Source: Dipylidium caninum
Taxonomy: Eukaryota > Platyhelminthes > Cestoda > Cyclophyllidea > Dipylidiidae
NCBI GenBank assembly: GCA_017562135.1
Contig: QEYB01000766.1
Location: forward strand, 1,612,001 to 1,676,000
Direction: 5' to 3'
DNA: 64,000 nt
Below the pieces are notes generated by a model, which did no database searches, had not been told where the DNA came from, and saw only the letters and a list, made by a program, of their open reading frames with translations. The translations under genes and the position numbers were made by a program. This document shows positions 57,201 to 64,000 of this stretch, one piece after another. Every line of letters starts with the position of its first letter. Position 1 is the first letter of the stretch.

Positions 57201-60200
57201 CTATGCTGTGCCTCGCCAACACGTCAACCCATCCACCATGGACGAGGAAAATGTTGTCTTACCTATCTTCTTGGAGAAAGCCTCAGATCTGATTAGACCG
57301 CAGCTCTGGGAACCGCTTATTACCACGGTAGGTGGGAGGAATCTACGTCCTGACTTTCGCACTCGCCTCTGATCTGCGACGGCGAGTGTTTTTGGCAAAC
57401 CGCCGTCGAGAAAGGGGGAAGCAGAGGCTTGCCAGTGCGGAGAAAGGAGGCAGTGAGAAGGCTAGTAGAAGATCGCTCACCTCTTCCCACTGGCTGACAT
57501 ATCGAACAAGCCTCGTGAGCCGGAGAAGTCGAAGCATGCTGAGAAGTTTGGCCAGTCGTAGGATACGCAGTGTGCGGCCTTTAATTTAGAGAGCGGAGTT
57601 TAGTGTGGCAGAAGGTGGGAATGCGTGTGTGTTAATAGGTTGGCAACTCGACTAGTTGTCGTTTGTACAACGCTCAGATCGCTACGCAATGCGCGAGAAA
57701 TCGTCCCGAGCCCTGAGCCCTGAGCCCCAGCCCCAGCCCCCCGCCACCCCCGTCCGCACCACGGCTGGGTGCCCCGCCGCCAGCGGGTGAGACCATGGCG
57801 AGAGAGCGAGGCCTTCTGAGGTGGTTTCGCGCGGTTCTGCAGCGCCGGAGGGAGGATGGAGGAGGGCGGGGCTGGCCCGACCGCCCCACCCGCCGACGCA
57901 GGGCCGCGGGGCCGAAGCTACGGACGTGCGGCTGAGGCGGCGGGGCCCAGGAGACCGGGTCGGCGGGCGTCTGTGGGGCCGCCTTCGAGCGGAGAGGAGA
58001 TGAGCGGTCAACGTACCCGCGGTGAGAATTTGATTGTAATTCTCGTGTTTATTGAGCACCCAAAATATGTAATCCATAGGAATTGAGCTAATGAGGTCCA
58101 AGAGAAACCAGGAGCGAACGTACTGACGCGCGATCTCCTTCGGATCGAGGATGATTTCGTCTGCGTAGTCGTTCGTGATTATGCCTGGTTGGGGGGAAAG
58201 AGCATGTCAGGCAGAGGGCCACAGCTGCCCGCGCCGTCGTGAGGGCGGTGGCAGAGCATGAAAGCGGGCAATGCATGAGTGGCTGGGTAGATAAAGTTGG
58301 GTGGAACGACTTTTCCGGAAATTCAGGGAAAAACAAATGTGTCACACCTGTGCGAAATTTGACAGCGATGTCCGCAATGAAAACAGCGTCGGAAAGGGAG
58401 TTGAATACAATCCAGTGCGCTCGCAGATCGTCGTAAAAGAAGGAGATGGCAACGGGGAGGATGATCAGGTTGGCAATCAGGAGCGTGAGCATGAGGAGGT
58501 CCCAGTAAAACCTGAAAGAGAGACGCATTTCGCCAGTAACTCAACGTCCCACTTCGGTGACTCGCAGGCACCGTCAGACGAACGTCCCGGGTCCGTCGAA
58601 GCCCCTGCGGGGGTGCACTGCACTCGCGGCCCGGTCCGCCCACCACTGCGGCCACGAGGTATGTCGTCAGAGCGAGGCCCGTCGAGGCCTCCTTCATCAC
58701 GTTTCCCAACTGCGGTTGATGAGGCCGCGCTCTATGATTGACCACGAGAAAATACTTGAACACGTCGGCTTCCTTGGCGCAATTGGTCGACATCCCCGCG
58801 CCTCCTTAGCGGCCCACAATTGTCTCTGCGAGGAGCTGGTCGTTTCGCCATCACCACCACGACCCAACAGTAAATCGGCGAAAATTATCCCGATTTCGAA
58901 GTACCGCTCGAAGTATCGCATTTAAATGCTTCGCCGCCGCCTAAGGTGGAGGCGGCGGGAGGGACATTCGCCCGACTCCCCTGCGAGCGCCAGAGAGTAG
59001 AGTGGCGCGTGAGGCAGGCGACAGAACAACAGGGGAAGCTATTAGGGGGCTGGAAGTAAGTGCGACGTTTTGGCCACTCACTCGGCCCACAGTAGAATAC
59101 CTGAACATTTTCTGGCCAAAAAACGTTAATCTAGTAAGCGTCGGTGGCTTTGGCCATCCCTTACTGCACTGCCTCCGCCTCTTTCCCGGAATACGACAAA
59201 AGAGTCCGCCGCAGTGTTGTCGCGCGTGGGTCTGCATTGACGGCGTCGCAGCCGCCTCGGGAGCGCACATCTTTCCACCCTCCGTTGACGTGTAAGTCTA
59301 CTTTGTCGTGACAAGCAACCGCTTGTCACAAGTTGCTCTGCCACATGACAGTCCGGAGACCTGCCCAAACGTCCATTTCCACACCCCGCAATGCAGCTAC
59401 TCCTCATCAACGTCTGTTCTCGTCGGGGGAACGAGGCTGCCTGCCGTCAAGCGGGGCCGCAACCTGACCGGCTGTGAGCACCGCTGTGTCTGCAACCGTT
59501 CCCCTGAACGGTGCCTCCTAAGTCCTCTTATTTCTCTCGCCCAGCCGATAATTTACACTTCGCGTGTTTACAGAAGACATGTGAAGGAAACACGCCACAT
59601 TACAACACTCGCCTTCCTCCAGGGGCATGGTGCATACTCTACGCGGGACCTCACAGAAATTCGGCTTCTAGCAAGAACGCATTGCGCTGAGCGTGGCCTG
59701 CGTGTGCGAAGGAGGGCGACAGTGGAATTTTAGTGGCTCAACCCAGGCCAAAGGGCGTTCGGGAGGGGAGGAGGTCTCCTGCTGTGAGGGAGTGAACTGG
59801 GATGCGGGAGCCTCGCCTGCACCCCCTGGACACACGCCTCAACGTCAGTCGACGAGCTGAGCGCCGGGAGTCTGGGGATTGCAGGCACAGTGGGTGCGAA
59901 AAGGGTTCGGCCACGAGGTTCCCCCGCAAGTGGGGCCCACTCAGACTGACGTACCGAAAGCTGCTGCATGGGTGAATGATCCACTTCCCGTGTTGCTGTT
60001 GTCGCCGTTTCTCTCTGTTCAACGCACTTTTGCTGCCGAACAGCTTCATGGCCAACTTATTGTCTGAGGGCTGAAAGAAGGCAAAAAACTGCTCCTTCAA
60101 GTAGCTGGAGGTGCTATGCTTGTTAAGGTCGCACGACTCCTCGACGTGACCGTCTGCCACGGCAGCCGCGTTCAATGGAATTTGACCATCAGTCGACATC

Positions 60201-61021
60201 GCTGCTCCCGGCGTTTCCAGCGCTGTCTCACCGGGCTGACCCCCAAGATGTCCGGCGTCCGGGAGGTTAATCGACACCTTTGGCCTTCGGTGCATTGTGC
60301 TCATCTCGGCGAGAGAAACTTGGTCCGCGTCGGTCGACGCGAACGGGGAATAGTACTGAGTTCCCGTGTCCAGTCGGCCTTTGTTAGGAACAACAGTCCC
60401 AAGGCCGCGGTCGGAGTGTGTGAATAAGTGGGCCATGTGATCACTTTTGCTTGGGGACCACTTTTGGAGATTTTCCACGGAGACTTTCAGTTGCTGACAC
60501 TCACGCAGTCCCGCATCGCTCGACTTGGTGTCGATGTCGGGACTGGCGAGGAGGGAACCAGGGTTCCACTGCACCGCGTTGGCTCGTGTGTCGACTGTGC
60601 GACTTCTTTGGAGCGACTTCATCTTCGCAATCCTTGAGGTCCAACGAGTTTTCTGAACTGCTCCACGGCTCCGAAATGGCGTCGCCCCGGGGGAATGGAG
60701 TGAGGGTGACACTGCACGTGGTACGCCAACTTCATCATCTTTCGTGTCGCTCATGCCAACGGTGACCGACCGATAGAGACGGGATTTGTAGATTCGTTGT
60801 GACGTTTGGGGAGTGTTGCTGGCTTCTACGACAGGTGAGTTGACGATAATATCTGACTTGTAAGCTGGAGCAAAAGTTTCCGGAGGTGTTTCGTTCAAAT
60901 ACAGTTCGTCCCCTTCGAGAGTGCGCCTTTGAAGGCAGTGGAGGCAGGGTTTTTCCCCTACCCGATGGTGGGAACCGGAAGAGTGCGATTCACCTGAAGA
61001 GGGGTTATACGGCCGTTCCAT
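47383..61021 (-). CDS. HCN/Ih channel copy B, complete
   Basis: Hyperpolarization- and cAMP-gated cation channel subunit of 1037 codons. Exons: 61021-59955, 58511-58348, 58184-58017, 57578-57481, 56991-56842, 52349-52131, 50891-50745, 49372-49129, 48239-47383; all GT-AG and phase-matched. Order: divergent N-terminus (1-305), HCN domain (306-355), S1-S3 (356-466), S4 (467-499), S5 (500-549), pore (550-622, SIGYG 570-574), C-linker (623-671), CNBD (672-800), then a C-terminal tail with an acidic Asp/Glu/Ser tract (836-850). Glu753 and Arg762 align with the cAMP-contacting Glu and Arg of mammalian HCN2, so cAMP binding is expected. Start: 61021 is the first ATG of the frame; the frame runs further up without another ATG. 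The C-terminus SVAS lacks the vertebrate SNL motif. All seven introns comparable with the HCN-A introns are at the same positions. Confidence 0.96.
49129..49372 (-). CDS. HCN-B exon 8: CNBD, first part
   Basis: 244 nt. [41 protein letters not shown]. Donor GTATGT. Confidence 0.96.
50291..50314 (+). repeat. Tandem 12-bp duplication
   Basis: ATCTGCAGCCCG is repeated perfectly head to tail, in HCN-B intron 7. Confidence 0.9.
50745..50891 (-). CDS. HCN-B exon 7: C-linker
   Basis: 147 nt. [20 protein letters not shown] to [10 protein letters not shown]. Donor GTAAGG. Confidence 0.96.
52131..52349 (-). CDS. HCN-B exon 6: pore and S6
   Basis: 219 nt. [31 protein letters not shown], then S6 to LYREK. 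Same Ser for Cys substitution as HCN-A. Confidence 0.96.
52350..56841. other. HCN-B intron 5 (about 4.5 kb), no gene seen
   Basis: The largest visible HCN-B intron. It contains GC-rich open frames on both strands, including a 249-codon one at 55862-56611 that starts with TTG and matches nothing. A G9/C10 inverted repeat lies at 54675-54701. Confidence 0.6.
54675..54701. repeat. G9-N8-C10 perfect inverted repeat
   Basis: Nine G (54675-54683), eight intervening bases, ten C (54692-54701); able to form a pure G:C hairpin. Confidence 0.85.
56842..56991 (-). CDS. HCN-B exon 5: S5 and turret
   Basis: 150 nt. [31 protein letters not shown], ending [11 protein letters not shown]. Donor GTAAAC. In-frame TAG directly upstream. 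Confidence 0.95.
57481..57578 (-). CDS. HCN-B exon 4: S4 voltage sensor
   Basis: 98 nt. [18 protein letters not shown] then [14 protein letters not shown]. Keeps the mid-S4 Ser (480). Donor GTGAGC. Confidence 0.95.
58017..58184 (-). CDS. HCN-B exon 3: S2-S3 loop and S3
   Basis: 168 nt. [18 protein letters not shown] and [15 protein letters not shown]. Donor GTACGT. The upstream intron is only 163 bp. Confidence 0.96.
58348..58511 (-). CDS. HCN-B exon 2: S1 and S2
   Basis: 164 nt, acceptor [27 protein letters not shown] to AVKFRTG. Donor GTGTGA. Confidence 0.96.
59955..61021 (-). CDS. HCN-B exon 1: N-terminus and HCN domain
   Basis: 355 codons plus two bases, donor GTACGT. Contains CLHC at 26-29, LYLN at 40-43, the basic SLQRSRTVD segment near 136, and ends in [15 protein letters not shown] to WIIHPCSSF. 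Only this last part is clearly alignable with HCN-A. Confidence 0.93.
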
Positions 61022-61117
61022 TTTATAGGAAAAGTAGGTCACACCTCGAAATACGATACAACTGTGTAAATTATATGCAACTTCGCTATTCAACCATCTC
61101 CCCAGCACTCATAAATG

Positions 61118-61148
61118 ATTGGTTAAAGCTACATTTAAGGCTGATTGG
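61118..61148 (-). promoter_or_regulatory. Two CCAAT boxes upstream of HCN-B
   Basis: ATTGG on the plus strand (CCAAT on the gene strand) at 61118-61122 and 61144-61148, about 100-130 bp upstream of the HCN-B ATG, in an AT-rich stretch. The arrangement resembles the cluster upstream of HCN-A. Confidence 0.4.
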
Positions 61149-61651
61149 GCGAGTCCTTCTGCTGGGATTGTAACGAGAACAATCACTACATTAATCTTAA
61201 TTTTCAAAGAACTCTGCACACCTCATACGTGTATTTCTGTGCTTCGTGCGCGAAGCCAACCGGTCTACCAAGGAGTACTTTAGAGCGACGCCGCGTCATG
61301 TCCTAGTGCTTGGGCGCGGGCTTGAGAAGCCTAAAAAGTACTTGTAACCCATGCTTTTTTTGGGATGTGGTCTGATTAACAAGGTAAAGTGACAAAAAAG
61401 GAGTTGTAAGTGAAGCAACTTTTCGAGCACGAGTTCCACGATGTTGCGTGCCCATTTTATATGATCCGTTTTGCCAGAATACAATCTTCCCTCGTGGGTC
61501 GATTTTTTGCACTTTACCCATTCGTCCTATTCGAACATGCATTAGGTATTATCATCACATGCAACTAAAACAACGGTTTCGAGTTGATGATTGCTCCGTA
61601 ACATTCAAAGAAACTTTTGCGTCATACTTCAAATAATGCTACTGATACTGT

Positions 61652-62113
61652 TTAAGTAACGCTTATATTATCAATTACAACCAGTCGACGATACTGAAGT
61701 TTACCCTTTGTTTCACGGAAACATGGGCCGTCGACTGAAATTGCCCTGTCCACGACAGGTTTCCCTTCTGACACCAAGGCGCTCCGTTGATCCTGACTCG
61801 GCATTTTGCCATCGTCTAGGCTGCTCGGTCTCGTCTCACGCAGCCGACGACGGAGGTAGGACGCATAGAGACATCCACGAGGCCCCGCAAACCCGAATTC
61901 CTCGGGCACCGCGACACCTTCGTCGGCGTGGGCGGAGTCAAGGCACTCTATAGGTTGGTCAATAGTCACCGAATTCTGCGAGTGCAGGGCGTGCCGGAGT
62001 ATTGCCCGCGCTGAGGCGTTTTCAGGGGGAAGAGAGGCGTCGCGCGGACGGTGCGGCGTCGGCGGTTGTGCCCAAGCACTACTGTCCTGCTGGGCTTGTC
62101 GGGAATTCAGCAT
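61652..62113 (-). CDS. Unrecognised 153-codon open frame (weak)
   Basis: ATG at 62113 to a stop at 61652. The composition is not obviously repetitive, but it matches no family I know. It ends before HCN-B, so it cannot be its 5' exon. It could be a small gene, the last exon of an upstream gene, or chance. Confidence 0.2.
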   Translation of the reverse strand: MLNSRQAQQDSSAWAQPPTPHRPRDASLPPENASARAILRHALHSQNSVTIDQPIECLDSAHADEGVAVPEEFGFAGPRGCLYASYLRRRLRETRPSSLDDGKMPSQDQRSALVSEGKPVVDRAISVDGPCFRETKGKLQYRRLVVIDNISVT

Positions 62114-63196
62114 TTCTCAGAACCGCCTGTTTATGGATAGTGAGAGGGGCCGAAAATGTAAATCACGACGATAGTCAGCACTTTATTTCGCTTTTGGTCG
62201 GCTAAACTGAGACCACATGTGTTAATGAAAATTCCTTTTCACATCAATGCATGTACTCCAAAAAACTGAATACGCCTGCCAATAACGACATATCATTCCC
62301 AAGTGCCAACAGCTCTCGGCAATTGGGGCAGAAAGTTTCCGCTCCAACGACTCCCCCCTTTACTGCAATTTCATCAAAATTATTTCTTTCGCTCTCCTTT
62401 TTGGCTCACTGTAAAGTACGCGCTATGGCCCGTAAAGCACCTCTCACCGCACCGCAGCCCCTCGGTGTCCCGACCCGAGTTCCCTCCACTCATCTATTTA
62501 CTCAGATTCAAACAGAATGTCGGGCTACTCGGACTCCTCAAAGTGCGCACATTTTCGTTCAATGCGGCGGCGTAATCACGTGGACTTGGCGTGCAGGACG
62601 CCGAGGTGGAGGCGAGAGGCCAAACCAGTTTCGTTGACGTCAGTCTGCGCAGTACTCGTTGAAAAGGTCGTAGGAATGTCAGGACACGCACTTCCCTTGC
62701 CTCGGTGGCTTTTCTATCCGCTCACCTGAGAGCCCTCAAGAAGCCTCGTGAGTGTGCGGTCTTTGGCTCTACTCTTTCACGAGGTCGCATCCCTCCCTTT
62801 CTTCAACATTCCTGGTAATTCCCAGGCTTTGCCTCGCTCGAAACCGTGAACACGTGCATTGCAGGGTAAATGGCGGAGAGTTCACGCGGGATCCCGAGCA
62901 CAATTTCCTGCAACGCAGCTTTGAAGCGGAAATGGCCAACGCACAAAATGGAAGGGTCTCGCTCACAAGTGCCTTTTACAGGGCACCAGTCTTGATTTCA
63001 CAATAAAAACCGGCTCTCCTGCTCGAGAAGTCAGGGGCGGGGGCCACGCGGAAGGGAATAAGTCGCTACTTGCTGGATTTTTTAGGTGCGATTAGTCCCT
63101 GCTTTCCAAATGGCGTTCTGCCTGTCTACGTCTCTAACGTCCACTTCCTCTCTTGCGTCCATTAATTATTCCTCCTCGGACACGCGATAGAAGCAC

Positions 63197-63658
63197 TTAT
63201 TTATGACGAAACAAAACTCCAGCGGACGTCTCAGTCCGCAAATTTGATGTGAACGATACGCCACTGTGTCGCGCAGGCATTCGTTCTGGAGCATGCGAGG
63301 CCCCTGAGTCGTCGTCATCGGGGCTCTCTTCGCTTGGCACCGTCTTGTCGTCGAGCCCGGACCCGCCAGGCCCTTCTGTCCGCCAGCCGTCCACCTTCGT
63401 CCGCGCAACCCCACGCCGATGGCGGCTACCGGACACGGTGTCTGCGGCCTCTTGAGGGCAAACATTTGATAAAGCACCCATTTCGAGAGCTTCGAGAAAG
63501 GCCACGATGAGAGTGACGGCCAGCAAGTGGCTCCACCGGAGGATTTTGTCGCCTTCTTCCCGCCCGGGTACTCGCATGTGGCGAGTCGCCGGTTGCTTCT
63601 TCGACGCGTCGTCTCCCCCCGCAAATGTGAGTCTCCCCTCACGGAAACACAAGAGCAT
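63197..63658 (-). CDS. Unrecognised 153-codon open frame with one membrane-like segment (weak)
   Basis: ATG at 63658 to a stop at 63197. Has a hydrophobic stretch (LLAVTLIVAFLEALEMGAL) and an acidic ESPDDDDS tract. A CAG acceptor lies just upstream, so it could be the last exon of a gene running off the window. A second frame over the same bases is also open, which weakens the call. Confidence 0.22.
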   Translation of the reverse strand: MLLCFREGRLTFAGGDDASKKQPATRHMRVPGREEGDKILRWSHLLAVTLIVAFLEALEMGALSNVCPQEAADTVSGSRHRRGVARTKVDGWRTEGPGGSGLDDKTVPSEESPDDDDSGASHAPERMPARHSGVSFTSNLRTETSAGVLFRHK

Positions 63659-64000
63659 TTCCGCAACGACTGGCCGTTATTTCAGAATTATCACATTTCC
63701 AAAGTGTTTCTTTCCGCGCAAAAACACCGGCGTGGGTGGCGAATTTTGCACGTTGGTGGGTCTACTCTTTTCGTTAATTCATTGGCTGCCCCGAGAGGAG
63801 GACGGGCCTTCCCGTCCTCCCTCTTCAAGATTCTCTCGCATAGTATTAGCATGCAGTGTTCACTCACAGCGTCGTCAACCAGCGCACCCGTTCGCGGTGC
63901 ACACGGAGCCTGCGCACGCCGGCGCTCTGGGGAAGGCCTGTTGGGGCAAAGGAGCTTTCCTGGAAACTGCGGTCGCTTGGGCCGCGCCCACGCGCGCAGA

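Overview
The window is animal genomic DNA. All recognisable genes are multi-exon, with GT-AG introns from 29 bp to about 4.5 kb and long non-coding stretches. It holds parts of three genes. Two are tandem copies of an HCN/Ih channel gene (hyperpolarization-activated, cyclic-nucleotide-gated), both on the minus strand. Between them, on the plus strand, lies a compact secreted protein related to the N-terminal part of fibrillin. The channel sequences look like invertebrate (protostome) Ih channels: the filter is followed by RFPPTS, and the C-linker reads MAYRKLPR and [10 protein letters not shown] flatworm-like animal is my best guess, because flatworms often mix very short and kilobase introns, but this is low confidence.

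Layout. 1-9071: no exon I can recognise; probably the long last intron of HCN-A. 9072-21949 (minus): HCN-A, exons 1-8, intact from the ATG to the middle of the cyclic-nucleotide-binding domain (CNBD); the terminal exon is not visible. 21950-27826: intergenic, with ATTGG boxes and a TATA box just upstream of HCN-A. 27827-41418 (plus): fibrillin-like gene with up to 17 exons: signal peptide, Thr/Pro-rich linker, FUN-like module, two EGFs, a hybrid (8-Cys) module, six more EGFs and a short tail. 41419-47382: no gene seen. 47383-61021 (minus): HCN-B, a complete nine-exon gene of 1037 codons. 61022-64000: HCN-B upstream region plus two weak open frames.

The HCN copies share every intron position, and six of the seven comparable internal exons have identical lengths (164, 98, 150, 219, 147 and 244 nt), so they arose by tandem duplication. 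Each should make one subunit of a tetrameric channel gated by hyperpolarization and cAMP. Both read Ser-Ile-Gly-Tyr-Gly in the filter instead of Cys-Ile-Gly-Tyr-Gly, have a Gly in place of a conserved Arg before S5, and carry very long divergent N-termini with a CxxC motif. Nothing in the sequence ties the fibrillin-like gene to the channels functionally; it simply lies between them. I saw no transposon ORF, tRNA, rRNA or CRISPR.
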